Origin: Cafeteria roenbergensis
Lineage: Eukaryota > Sar > Bigyra > Bicosoecida > Cafeteriaceae
DNA: 64,000 nucleotides
Assembly (NCBI GenBank): GCA_008330645.1
Contig: VLTN01000016.1
Location: 124,001-188,000 of the forward strand
Direction of reading: 5' to 3'
Shown: positions 1 to 11,259 of the stretch, piece after piece
Layout of the letters: every line of letters begins with the position of its first letter
How positions within the stretch are numbered: the first letter of the stretch is position 1
Program-made: the position numbers and the translations under genes
Notes under the pieces: model-generated
The model's database searches: none
What the model was told of the DNA's origin: nothing
Seen by the model: only the letters and a program-made list of their open reading frames with translations

Positions 1-1540
1 CAGGCGGGCCGGCGCGCTCCCACGTGCCCTCAACCACGGCGCGGCCCATGGTGTTCATCACGCGCAGGGCCACGTGAAGCTCCTGCAGTTCCTCCGCTGC
101 GGCCTCGCCCACGGCAGAGGCGCCGGGCAGGACCTCTGGGCCCAAGGCTGAGAGCTTGGCCGCGAGGCGGTCGAGCGACGCCGCGCGGGCAGGGCCGCCA
201 GCGGCCTCGGGCCCTCCTTCCTCCACCGCCAGATCTCGGGCGGAAGCCTTGCACATGCGCTCGAGGATGAGCCGCTGGGCCACGAGCAAGCTGTCCACCG
301 CGCCCTCCGTGTCGCCCATGGAAGCCTGCGCCTCCGCCAGTCGGAACCAGCTCTCCATGTGGTCCTCGTCCTCTAGCACCAGGCCCTCGAGCACGCGGGC
401 TGCTGGCTCCAGCACGCCGGACGCGAGCCCCGCCGGCCCGCCGGCCAGCTCGATTGCGTTCCGCGCCGCGGCGAACCGGCAGTCGAAGGGGGGCAGCACG
501 GGCGGGAGCGTCGCAGCGCCGGGGGCAGCAGCGGCGGCAGAGCTCCCAGCAGAAGCGGCCCCGGCAGCAGCAGCTGAGGACGAGCCGGCGGTGGCGGCGG
601 TGGGGCCGGCGGCATCGACCACGGCGCCCTCGTCCTCGTCGTCGTCCACGTCCTCGTCGTCATCGTCCCCTGCGCCGCCCTCGGCCTCCATGGCCTTGAT
701 CATGATGTTCAGGGCCTTGATCAGGATCGTGCGCGCCTCGGCGGGCCGCTGCTGGCACGCCCGCAGGTTCGCAAAGGCGGCCAGCAGCTCCGCGCTCTCG
801 GGATCGGCGGCCAGGCCGCGCTGCACGGCCGCCTCGCAGGACGCCTCCGCCTCGGGCTCGTAGCACAGGTCGGTCATGAAGAGCTCTGCCACTGCGCAGT
901 AGGCGCTGCCCACCTGACGACCGAGGTGCAGGCTCGACACAGGGTCGCTGGCCGAGGCGTGCTGCGCCTCCAAGAGCTCGGAGCCCTTGGCGTAGGCGCT
1001 CAAGGCTTCCTTCCCCTCGCTCGTTTGCGCAAGCACCAGCCACTTGTGCGGCCCGGCGTCGGGCGCGAGCTCGATGGAGCGCTTCGCGACCATGTGTGCC
1101 TGCTCGGTCATGCCCGCGTCCATGAACGCCTCGCACAAGCCATCAAGGGCAGCCAGGTTCTTGGGCTCCTGGGCGAGCGCCCTGCATCCACGCGGCGGAT
1201 CACACCCGGAGAGCGGCGGGGGGCGGCTTGCATTGAGTTGGGTTGCCGCGGAGAACTTGGCAATCGGCCAAGGGTGCTGCGCGCCCGTTCGTTGCGCAGA
1301 GGCTCGCCACGCGGCCGAATCTCACTTTGCGTACTTGTCGATCGCGTCCTCGGGGCACAGCTTCTCGCGCAGCGCGTCGCCAGCCGCAATCAGGGCCGAG
1401 GTCGATTCGATCGTCGCCCGAGTCGAGCCCATGCCCGCGGTTCGGACCGCATCGCGACGGGCCGTCTCAGCGGCGACGGGACCAGCATGCGCAATGTCCC
1501 GGGGCCTGCGGCCGGGCTTGCGGCCCCTCTTGGGCGGCAT
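1..1540 (-). CDS. Acl4-like TPR protein, probable uL4 (Rpl4) assembly chaperone, 3' end beyond window
   Basis: The two exons are 1326-1540 and 1-1181 (continuing off the left edge). The intron 1182-1325 starts gtgag and ends gcag, and the phases agree. The N-terminus is basic (MPPKRGRK), which suits a nuclear protein. The join creates a TPR helix pair (DAIDKYAKALAQEPKNLAAL), and further TPR-like helices follow. The motif AELFMTDLCYEPEAEASCE closely resembles the signature of the yeast Acl4 family as I recall it; these chaperones protect newly made ribosomal protein uL4 before it joins the pre-60S particle. An Asp/Glu-rich and Ala-rich low-complexity insert lies at about 540-690. The ATG at 1540 is the first in frame that gives the basic N-terminus. 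It lies 221 bp downstream of the kinesin gene on the same strand. Family membership is inferred from motifs; another TPR protein is possible. Confidence 0.7.
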
Positions 1541-1761
1541 AGCGGGCGCGGTGCCCCAGGCAGAGGCGCTCGCCTTCGCGGCAGAGCCGGGCTGTCTGTC
1601 GACGCTGCGGCGTTGGTCTCGAGATTGTGTGACGGCCTGGGCCGCAGCGCAACGACGACAGGCAGCATGCTCTGCAACTCGCTGGCGGGACATCCACGCA
1701 CTGGAAATCAAGCGCACTCGGGAACACGGGACAGGAGCGGGGCACAGCGAATCGCGCGGGC

Positions 1762-4089
1762 CTAGGCCTCGCCGCCGGCCCGGGCCACGATGAGCTCTGC
1801 TTTGAGCCGCCGGTTCTCCTCCGCGAGGAAGGCGACGTCCTCTGCAGCGTGCTGCAGGTGCTTGCCCATGGCCACCGCCTGCTGCTTGAGCGTGGCCCGC
1901 TCCTCCTCGTAGCCCTCCACGATGGCCCGCACCATGCGAAGCTCCTTCTCGCGGGACACGCGCAGCTGCTCCTCCGCCTCGGCCCGCATGGAGGCCACAG
2001 TGACCTCCAGTTCCGCGCGCATGCTCTTGGCGTTGAGCAGAGCCACGTCCCTGTCGCGCTTCACCTCGAGCAGCTCCAGCTGCAGCCGCTCCAGCTCCGC
2101 CGCGCTGGCCCCGCCCTCCGCGCTGCCGTCCTCCGAGGCGTGCAGCCGCGCAAGCAGCTCCTGCCGCTCCCGCTCGGCCTCCTCTTGCAGGGCCAGGCGC
2201 TGCCTCTCCATGTCCTCCTTGAGCGCGATCTGCGCCTCCGCGGCCAGCCTCCGCCGCTCCTCCTCGGCGATGGCACCCCGCACCCCGGCGTCCTCCTCCA
2301 GCAGGCGCCGCTGGGCCGAGGCCTCCGCGCGCACTTCCTCCCGCTCGTCGTCCAGCTTCTTCAGCTGCTCCTTGATCGACAGCAGCTCAGCCTGCTCGCT
2401 CTCCACGTCGCCGTGCAGCCGCTCCACGCTGGCCAGCGCCGAGGCGATCTCCTCCGCGTGAGGCCCGTCCTCCACCCCGCCGTCCAGCGTGTGCAGCCGC
2501 TGCCACTCCCGCATCTGCTGCTTCAGCATCTCGCGGGAGTCCTTGTGCTGCTCTCTGAGCGCGCGAAACCGCTTCGTCAGCTTGTTCGAGTCAGAGTCGA
2601 GCTGCTTGAGGCGCCGCAGCGTTTCGAGGTTGTCCTCCTTGAGCGTCTGCATGACGGACTTGATCTTGTCCGTGTTGGCGAGGTTCTTCTTGCGCTCTTC
2701 CTCGTACAGCTTGGAGATGGCCTGCTGCTGCTCCCATGACTGCTGCTTGGCGTGCTCGAGCGCCGCGATGGTGTCCTCCAGCTCCGTCACTCGCTCCGTG
2801 TCCACCTCCTCCCCGGCCGCCGCCGCGCCAGAGGCCTTCGCCTGCTGCTCCAGCAGCTGCCGCCGGAGCTCCTCGATCTCGCTCCGCAGCTCTCGGATCA
2901 TCGCCTGGTTGACGTCCTCGTTGATCACCGCCTTGTTCTTGATCTGTTTGGCGCGGTCCGCGTACCGCAGCGTGGACAGCGTCTCCTCGTAGTTGTCGTC
3001 GGCGGGGCTGATGGCGGCGATCATGAGGGTCTTGGAGTTGCCGCCCAGCGACTCCTGCAGCAGCCGGGTCAGCTTCGAGTCGCGGTACGGCACATGACGC
3101 TTCTTCCCGTCAGCGCTTGCCAGGGCGTTGATGACGTTGCCGAGCGTGGTGAGCGACTTGTTGATCGCGGCCCCCTCCTTGAGGCGAGCGCCGGTGGCGC
3201 CCGTCTTGGACTGCCGCTCCGAGCCTGCCAGGTCGACCAGGTTGAGCTTCGCGTTGGTGGTCGTGGTGCGCTCCACGTCGCCGCCGTCGGGGCCCTTGAC
3301 CCTCTCCGTCCTCTTCTGCTCGATGCGGATGATGAAGCAGGAGTGGGAGCGGCTCGAGCGCGCGTTCATGTTCGTGGAGGCCACTTGGCGGACGGAGTTC
3401 CCCTGCTCGATCAGCTTCGCCACAGACTCGGCGTCCTTCACGACCAGCGTGGCCAGGTCCTTCACGTAGATTCCGAGCTTGGGGTGTTCGCGAACGTCCA
3501 GGCGCTTGTCGGAGGGGTTTAGGAGGTCCTTGATCACCTCGTTGTAGATCTCCAGATACGACACCGACACAAGGAACTCCACCTTGGCAGGCACGTCGTC
3601 CTTTGTCTCAGCGTCGGCGGCCATGCTCTCGGCTGCGGCCTCCGCGTCCACGACAGTCGCGTCCAGGCGCGAGAAGAGCTCCGCGTTGAGCCGGGGAATG
3701 ATTCCGACAGAGTCGCCCGACTCGCCCCCCATCATCGAGAACGTCTTGCCCGAACCAGTCTGGCCGTACGCGAAGATTGTGCCGTTGAAGCCCGCCATGG
3801 CGCCCTCCATGATCGGCTTGCCCAGGGCCTCGTAGACCTCCAGCTGGGTGCTGTCCCAAAAGTACGAGTGGTCGAACGTGAACATGTGCGGCTCCTTGCC
3901 CTCGCCGCCCTTGGCATCGGTGATGGAAACCTTCTTCCCGTCCTCGATCTCGATCACGCAGGACGCGCCGAGCCCGAGCTCGCGCTTGTTGAATGGTCGG
4001 CAACGCACCGCCACCTGGACGTTTGTCTGGGACCCCCCGCCAGCGGCGGCTGGCGACTTGGCCGACGCGGCCGCAGCAGCTGCAGCCAT
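1762..4089 (-). CDS. Kinesin-3-like motor protein, short tail
   Basis: Single-exon gene of 775 aa. After an Ala-rich N-terminus comes a complete motor domain. It has VRCRPFNKRE typical of kinesin-3, the P-loop GQTGSGKT near residue 110, switch I NMNARSSRSH, switch II DLAGSE, and the neck region YADRAKQIKNKAVINED. An Unc104-like segment (SWEQQQ, about residue 450) follows. The remainder is long heptad-rich coiled coil to the C-terminus. It would move vesicles or ciliary cargo toward microtubule plus ends, probably as a dimer through the coiled coil. Most kinesin-3 proteins are over 1,500 aa and carry FHA and lipid-binding PH domains; neither is visible here, so cargo binding must differ. It is divergent from VPS50, with 233 bp between start codons. 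The ATG at 4089 is the last one before the conserved motor start; an upstream in-frame reading exists but looks non-coding. Confidence 0.9.
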   Translation of the reverse strand: MAAAAAAASAKSPAAAGGGSQTNVQVAVRCRPFNKRELGLGASCVIEIEDGKKVSITDAKGGEGKEPHMFTFDHSYFWDSTQLEVYEALGKPIMEGAMAGFNGTIFAYGQTGSGKTFSMMGGESGDSVGIIPRLNAELFSRLDATVVDAEAAAESMAADAETKDDVPAKVEFLVSVSYLEIYNEVIKDLLNPSDKRLDVREHPKLGIYVKDLATLVVKDAESVAKLIEQGNSVRQVASTNMNARSSRSHSCFIIRIEQKRTERVKGPDGGDVERTTTTNAKLNLVDLAGSERQSKTGATGARLKEGAAINKSLTTLGNVINALASADGKKRHVPYRDSKLTRLLQESLGGNSKTLMIAAISPADDNYEETLSTLRYADRAKQIKNKAVINEDVNQAMIRELRSEIEELRRQLLEQQAKASGAAAAGEEVDTERVTELEDTIAALEHAKQQSWEQQQAISKLYEEERKKNLANTDKIKSVMQTLKEDNLETLRRLKQLDSDSNKLTKRFRALREQHKDSREMLKQQMREWQRLHTLDGGVEDGPHAEEIASALASVERLHGDVESEQAELLSIKEQLKKLDDEREEVRAEASAQRRLLEEDAGVRGAIAEEERRRLAAEAQIALKEDMERQRLALQEEAERERQELLARLHASEDGSAEGGASAAELERLQLELLEVKRDRDVALLNAKSMRAELEVTVASMRAEAEEQLRVSREKELRMVRAIVEGYEEERATLKQQAVAMGKHLQHAAEDVAFLAEENRRLKAELIVARAGGEA

Positions 4090-4322
4090 CGCCCGGGTCG
4101 CGCGCGCCGCGGTGGAACGTCCGCAAGGGGGCCGCTCCGGCCGGAGCGCGGACGGTTCGCCGCGCGTGCCGCAACTCCCAGCGCCCGGCGAGCCATCCTT
4201 GCAGCCGCAAATATTGGGCCGGCTGCGAGATTGCGACGGGCTCTGTTTGCACGGAGCGCGCGCCGCTGGCGGAATTAGCCCACCAGCGCGGAGGAGGCCC
4301 GCCTCGCGGCAGAAGGGCGAGC

Positions 4323-7300
4323 ATGGCCTTCTTTCGGAACCTGTTTTCCGCGCCGACCGCCGCGTCGGGGTCCCCCAGCCCCGCCGGGGCGCCGCGCCCA
4401 GGCCAGGGCGGGGGCGCGGCAGCGAGCCGGGGACGAGGCCCGAGCCTCCTGGATGTCGACGTGAGCCGCTCGCGCTGGGAGCGCCAGCGCCGCGCGGACG
4501 CTTGCGCCGAGCTCGAAGTGTGGCGGGGAGCGCCCGTGCCCGGCTGCTTGCCGACGCCGTGCCTGCGCGCCCGGCGCCCACACTCCGAGTGCGGATCCCG
4601 GGCCGGCGCAAGTTGAACGCCGCCCCAGCCAAGCGGCGGCGCCCCCCACAGCACGTGGCCCCCTTGGGGGGGAGGAGTATCTCCGCCCAGGCAAGGCGCC
4701 AGCGTCGCCGACGGGCGCAGCGCGGCGGTCTAGCCGCCCCGAGTCTGGGGTTGCAGCCCCGCCAGCGCGTGTGCTTTCGCAAGCCGCGCGGCCAGCGCCT
4801 CCCCACCCGTCGCCCCCGCTGATCCTTGTGCCCCCGGGCTTCCCGTCGGCATCGCGCTCGTCTGGGCTTGGCGCTGGGTGTGCGCGCCGCTCCGCGTGAG
4901 AGCGGGCGAGCCGGCGAGGGCTGCCAGCGATGCCGCAACCAGAGTTCGCCCCCTGCCCGCGCCCCCCCCCCCCCCCCCCCCTGTCCTCCCGCGCCGAGTC
5001 GCAGGTCCAGCGCGCCCAGGTAGATCGCGACAAGGCTCTGGACGACCTCCCCCGCCCCTTCTTCGACAAGGACTTCGACCCAATCGACCGCCTTCTGGCG
5101 GAGATGCCGGTGCCGGGCGGCGCACGCCCCGAGGCGGTGGAGAAGGCCGACCGCGAGCACGCCGACCGTCCCGCAACTGCCGCTGCTCGCCCGCCCGCGG
5201 GCCGCACGGAGGAGGAGCGGTCGCGCGACGTTGCCGACTGGTGCTACGAAGAGACGTCCCGCGCGGACCAGGCCATGGACGCGGTGCAGGGCCGCCTTAG
5301 CCGCGCCGTCATGAGCAACTACTCAGACTTTGTCGAGGGCATGCAGCTCATCCAGGGCGTGGAGGCGTCCATCGAGCGAGCCCTCGGCCTGGCAGGCATC
5401 GCGTCGCGACGGCTGGCCTCCGGGCGCCGCGGCATGGTCGTCGCAGGCTTGAGCCTTGTCAAGCTTCGCCGCCGGAGGGAGCGCCTTGCGGCCCTGCGCC
5501 TCCTCCTCGGCAGAGCCGGAACCCTCTCCCACGTCGAGGCAGAGCTCACCCGGCAGTGCGACGCCAACTGCTTCGTGGCGGCCGTGCGAACAGCGCTGCG
5601 CGCGCGGGCGGACCTCTCGGCCCACGCTGTCGCCGGCCTCACCGTCCTGGAGGGAGCGCGCGAGCGGGTGGGGTCGGGCGCCGCCCTCCTCGCCGTCCGC
5701 CTGCGCCTCGACCACGCGCTGGCTGTCGCAATGGCCGCCGCCCCGCGGGACCTCGACGAGACCGCGTCTGGCCTCCTCCTCCTGCCGCAGCCCGCGGGCG
5801 AGGCGGCGCCTGCCAGCGCCACTGGGGCAGCGCAGCCCGGCAGCCACGCCAGCGAGGAGGAGGAGGCCGCAGCCTTGCGCGCCATGCTGGGAGGCAGCGG
5901 GGGCTCCATGCCCCCGACCCTGGCGCCGCGCCGCGCCACCTGGACCGTTATGCGGCTCTGCCGCACCCTCGCCGCGGTTTCGCGCGCATATGCGTCCCTC
6001 GACGCGGCAGGGGTCGCGGCGTGGGCCCCCGAGGAGGCGGCGGCCAAGGCCGAGGCCCTGGAGGCGGACGCCGTGGCAGCTGCTCGCTCCCGCAGGGGAG
6101 GCCGGTCGCGCGCCGCCTCCGCGCTGGGGCCGGGCGGCCTGGCGGACGCAGGCGAGGAGAGCGGGGGGGCGGGGGGCGACGCGGACGCGGACGCGGACGC
6201 GGACTTTGAGCTGTCCGCCGAGGGCGTTGCGCGCGCGCTCGACATGTCCGTGGCCGGCCCGAGGGCAGGCGGCAAGCCGGCCCCGGAAAAGCCAGGCACC
6301 GCTGCGGAGCGCATCCAGCGCGCGGCTCAGGCGGGGGGCGACGGCAGCGCCAGCGGCAGCTCTGCGCCTCAGCGTCTCGTGGACCGTCTGCCGTCGATCC
6401 TGCAGGAGTCGGCCCGGGGCGCGGTGCAGCGCCTCACCAAGGAGGCCGTCGTGGACGCATGGCTCGCCCCCAAGCGCCGCTCGGCCGTCGCCGCGCTCCT
6501 GCGCGCCAGGCAGCTCGCCGCGGCGGAGGCGGCGTCGGCGGCGGCGGCGTCCACGCCGGACGAGGCCCGTGCGGAGGCCAGGCCCCGCGACGTCCCCGAG
6601 GCGGTTACGTCGTACCTAGCTGCCCGCCGCGAGGCCCTCACGGGGTCCACCTTCGCAGAGACATGCCGGCGCCTTCCGCCGCAGGCGCTGGTTGCCGCCA
6701 CCGTGCGAGCGTGCGGCGCCGCCACGAGCGCCCTCTTTGCCCACTCCTGCGCCCTGCAGTGGGCCAGGGACCCCGTTGCCGAGTGGATGGAGAACGAAGG
6801 CGAGACCGACGCGGTCACGGTGGCGCGCCTATTCAGGCAGGGCCTGGACGAGGAGGACGGGGCGGAGGAGGATGAGGAGAAGGAGGAGGCGGCGGGGGAC
6901 GCACGCGCCGCTGGCAGCGACGCCGACGCGAAGCCGTCATCTGCATCCGCCCCGTCTAAGAAGGCCAAGGGCAAGCGCGGCAAGCCGCGGGCGGCGTCTC
7001 GCGCGAGCCTGGGCACGGTCGCTTCCTCGGGCAGCGCGGCGGACGGGGGGCTCCTGGAGCGACTCCCCGCCGAGGAGGAGGCCGCCTTGTCAGCGAGCCT
7101 GGCCTCCCTCCGCCCCGCCCTCCTGCGATCGCGGGCAGTGGTATGGCAGACGGCGCAGCAGCGCGTCGGCGAGCTGCTCCTTGAGGCGGCCAGCGCCGGT
7201 GGGGCAGCCACCCGGCCTTACCTCGGCCTCGCGCTCGCCGTCTGCCGCGACTTTGCGCGCGTGGGAACGGAGTACGCTGGTTCCAGCGGCGGCTCCGTCG

Positions 7301-10300
7301 GCTGGTCCGTGCTGCGCGACGCTGCCGCGGTGGCCAGCGCCCGCGCAGCCTCGTCCATGCTGCGGGAGGCTGACGCGTCTCTCAAGTCCCTCCTCTCTCG
7401 CGACGCCTGGCAGCTTGTCCCCATCCAGCGGTCGGCGCTGCGGGGCGTGCTCGCGGCTGTGCGCCGCAGGGGCCGCGAAACCGTGCCCGCCAGGCTGCGG
7501 GCGATGCACGCCACCTCGGGCATGGGCGGCGGCTCCGGCGCGCACGCGCTCTCCCTCCCCGCAGGGGCCGCTGGGGCTTCCCGGCAAGGAGGGGGCGGCG
7601 TCGCTGGAGGCGGCTCCGACGCCGCTCCCGCCGCGCTTGCGGTGCCTCTCGTGCGGGGCCTTGCTTCAGCCGCCGTCAGCAGGCTGCTGCGCCGACGCCG
7701 CGCCGCCAGGGCCGCGGCGATGGCGCTCGCTACCGGAGCGGCCGCCGCTGTCGGGGAAACGGAGGACTCCATCGCCGCCGCGGACGCCTCGGCCATCACC
7801 GCCGGCGAGCTGGACGCGCAGGGCTTCCTCCAGAGCCGAGCTGGCCGGGTGCTGGTCACTTGGGCAGAGCCGAGCGGGGCGCTCGCATCGGCCGGCTCGG
7901 CCGCGCATACGGATGCTGCGGCCGTCGCCGCCAGCCGGCTGCCCCGCATCCCCACGCTGCCCTCGTCGTTGGCAGGCGGCGCCGAGAGCGGCAACCCGTT
8001 CGGGCCCTTCTCGGACGGCTCCCTGTTTGACGACGTGGCTGTGGCGGAGGCGACGGCGGTCGTCGCCGAAGCCACTCGAGCGGCCATCGCGCTCCACAGC
8101 GGCGCCCCCGCCACGGACCCCCGCGGGGGCGCCAAGGGGAAGGGCAGGGCTGCGGGCGGGAGGCGACGCGGCACGAGCGGCTCCGCTGCGGCCTCCAGCG
8201 AGCTCCCGGCTCTGTCGGACAAGGCTGTCCTTGCCGCGAGCGACGCAGCGCGAAGTGCGATGGCGTCGCTCCTCTCGGAGGCAGCAGCGTCTCTCAAGCG
8301 CATGCGCGAGTCTGCCGACCAGCGCGCGCGCGCCGAGGCGGCGGAGCAGGCTGCTGAGCTTGCTGCAGCGGCGGGCGGCAGCGACGGCGAGGGCAGCGTC
8401 GAGGGCTCGGAGGGGTCGGGCGGTGCGGCAGAGCACGACGAGGGTGCGGCGGCTGCTGCCCGTCACCACGATGCGGCAGAGCCGGGACCGGAGCCGGCTG
8501 CCCTGTCGCTGCTGCGGGTGCGGGCGGAGGCCGTGCAGGGCGAAACGTCTTCCCATCGCGGCAGAGCCGTCCCCCTGTACGGGGCTGGGGGGGGCGCCGC
8601 GTCAGAGGCTGCTGCAGACGGCTCAGTGGACGCAGACCTGGGGAGAACCATGGCGTCGACCCTCAGGCGCGCCACGGCTGCGCTCATGCCGCCCCAGGAG
8701 GAGGCGCTGGTGCTCCGGCGGACCAAGTCGCGCGGTGGTGCGGCGGGAGCCGGCGGGGACGAAGAGGACGGTGCGGACGACGAGGACGACGAGGATGACG
8801 AAGAGGAGGAGGAGGAAGACGACGACGAGGACGGCGGGGCTGGGGGTGGCGACGACGACGACGAGGAGGACAGCGACGAGGAACTGCAGCCCGGCTCGCA
8901 GGCCGCAGAGGAGCGTGCCGACAAGCTGGAGCGCGAGCGCAGCAAGGTCGAGGCGCGGCGCGTGCGAGTCCGCGTTGCGAGGCCTGTGGTGACCGCCGCC
9001 GCCCTCAACGGGGTGGCCCGAGCGGCAGGAAAGTTCGCCGTGGCGATGGAGATGCTCCCCGGGGCGGCCCCCGAGGCGGTGCGGGGGCTCGGCCGGCTCT
9101 TCGACCTATACCTCTTCGGGGTGGCCACGGCGTTCCTGCCCCCGGCCGCGCTGCGAGCCGTGTGCGCGAGCCCCGACGCCGTGGCTGCCGCCTACGAGGC
9201 GGCGGAGAAGGACCCGTCGGCCGCCGCGGAGGCCAGCGCGGCGTCCGGCGGCGGCATGGGCCCCGGGGCTGTCTCTGCAGCCTCCTCGCCGATGGGGGCT
9301 CCGAAGCGGAGCGGCCGCGGCCCGAGCTTCGTTACCGGCGGTAGGGGCGCAGCGGCCGGAGCTGCCGCCTCTGCCGCCTCTGGCGGGGGCACGGTGCTCC
9401 TGCCAGTGGCGCCTGCGGCGGTCGAGGCGGCCTTCCGCGCGGCGGTGGCCTCTGCGCGCGTGAAGGAGGAGGAGGTTCTCGCCCGCAGAGCCCGCAGGCA
9501 GGGCACGCCCTCCCTCGGCTCCCGCGCGCAGTCGCGGCGCCTGCTTCGCTCCCCCTCGGCCGTGGCCATGCGCAGCGGGCGCGACCGCTCCAGTGGCAGC
9601 GCCGGCGGCAGCAACGGAGCGGCTGCCGGCGCCGGGCTGCAAGGCGCCGCCGCGGTCCTTCCCCCCGTGGTCTACGGCGAACCCGGCTCCCTCTCGGCCT
9701 TCCTAGCCACGCACACGCGGCTGGACCACAGGAAGGGCGACGCGGGCGCCGCGGCGGTGGAGCTCTCCGGCCGTGGCGCGGCGGGCGCGGCGGCAACCGG
9801 AGGCGCCCACGGGGCGGGCGGCAGCGGGCCGTCGGCCATGGACGGCATCCCCTCCTCGCGGCGGCACCCCTTCGCGACGCTGCGCGAGGAGCTGCGCCGC
9901 ATCGCCGGGGAAGTGTACGGCTCCGACTGGGAGTCGCAGCTCAAGCCGGCGCCCAAGCCGGGCTGCGGGGTGCCCAAGCGAGCCCTGGAGCCCTCGGAGG
10001 ACCTCGTCGACATGCGCACGCCCGCCGAGGCCCCCGGGCTCGCCTGCCGCTGCGTGGCCGTGGAGTCGCTCGGCTTCTGCCTCGAGGTGCTGTTTGCGGC
10101 CGCCCCGCGCGTGGTCGCGGCGCTGCCCGTCTCGCACCGCGAGGCCTTCCAGAACAGGCTGGTCCGCGCGGTGACGGCCGCAAACCAGCTCAGGGGGGCT
10201 CTGTACGCGGCAGCGGCGGGCGGCCTCGGGCTGAACTTGCGCCGCCTCTCGGAGCGCATGGCGGGCGCTCGGTGGGACGTGCTGGAGATGGCCGAGGCCG

Positions 10301-10911
10301 CGGAGAGCGCTCACGTGGCCGAGGCGGGGGGCGTCCTCAGCCGGGCCGGGGCGGCGCTGGCCTCGCTGGCGGAGTCGGGGCGCATGCCGGAGCGATCGCG
10401 GCTGGCAGTGTGGGGTGCCCTCGAGGCACGGGTGTGGGGCGAGGTCGTGGACGGCTTCGCCGCCGTGCCCCACAAGACCTTTGCGGCCCTTGGGCCGATC
10501 AAGAAGGACCTCCACGACCTGCAGGCGCGCCTGCGACGGCACGGCCCTGCGGGGCTGGGCATGGGCAGCGCGGGCGGGGGAGCGGGCGGCCCGGACTCGA
10601 GCGGAGCGATGGGCGGCTCCGGCTCGCCCAGGGTCGGCGGCGCCGACAGCGGCGAGCTGCGGCGCGAAGGCATCCCCGCGGTGAGCAGCCGCAGCTCTGC
10701 CTTCCTCCTTGACTGGGTCAACGCCATGGTTCCGGACGGGGACGACGAGCTGCTGCAGTGGGCGCGGGAACACGCTGGCAGCTACACGCGGCGGCAGCTG
10801 CGGGCGCTGGCCGACGCTAGCTTCAACTCGGACAGCCGCAGCCGGGCCGCCACGCGCGCGCTCGTGGACAAGCTGAACAAGGTGCTCGACGAGGCGGACA
10901 AGGCCGAGTGA
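4323..10911 (+). CDS. VPS50: VPS50/syndetin, subunit of the EARP endosomal recycling complex, enlarged
   Basis: Proposed exons are 4323-4460 and 5005-10911 (2,014 aa). The first exon (MAFFRNLFSAPTA...) ends at a gtgagc donor. The acceptor gtcgcag follows a run of 20 C, and both are phase 0. The N-terminal core after PFFDKDFDPIDRLLAEMP matches the VPS50/VPS54 N domain: a helical region with GMQLIQGVEASIERALGLA, then long coiled coils. The C-terminal part (ARWDVLEMAEAAESAHV, LLQWAREHAGSYTRRQLRAL) matches the syndetin C-terminal domain. Human syndetin is about 960 aa; the extra length is Ala/Gly/Ser inserts and an acidic tract at 8758-8882. In known systems EARP tethers vesicles for endosome-to-plasma-membrane recycling. 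An ATG at 4930 also opens the frame, but the residues it adds are a poly-Pro reading of the pyrimidine tract. A donor at 4518 (gtgtgg) is a weaker phase-compatible alternative. Confidence 0.85.
4962..4981. repeat. Run of 20 C in the VPS50 intron
   Basis: Uninterrupted C20 located 23 bases before the intron 1 acceptor of VPS50. It probably serves as the pyrimidine tract of that intron. It would be a slippage hotspot, so its length may vary. Confidence 0.9.
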
Positions 10912-11259
10912 CGCGCCGGGCAGCGGGGCCTCTGCGCGCAGCGCCTGTGGGGGAAGAGGGGCTGGGGCCCCGCGCCCACGACAGCTGCGCGGCTGCAGCG
11001 GACGGCGGCGTATCGATTTGCTCTCGCAGGCGATGCGCGCCGGCCGAAAGCGCGGGTGGGCAGCGTGTGTGGCGGCGCCGCCTCAGCAACAGCTCGTTGA
11101 ACGACTCGTCTATTTTGGTTTGAACTGTTGGCCCCCCGAGCCGGCAGCGGCGGCTCACACGCACACACCCGTATGTGGGGAGGGTGGGGCACTCGCGCGA
11201 GCGCGCCTCCGGCAAGACAGGGGGGGGGGGGGGGGGCAGCATGCAGGGCGGTGGCAGGC
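10912..11259. other. Convergent 3' region of VPS50 and ornithine aminotransferase
   Basis: 348 bp between two converging genes. No open frame with family features and no RNA gene was seen. It contains a run of 17 G at 11220-11236, only 23 bases past the OAT stop; on the OAT mRNA this would read as poly-C in the 3' untranslated region. Confidence 0.6.

Noticed and set aside
156-863. Plus-strand Ser/Ala-rich open frame
   Set aside because: Exact antisense of the Acl4-like exon; the minus strand gives TPR helices, this frame gives only low complexity.
4930-5004. N-terminal extension of VPS50 starting at 4930 with poly-Pro
   Set aside because: It translates the C20 pyrimidine tract and a perfect gcag acceptor; the exon at 4323 joins in phase.
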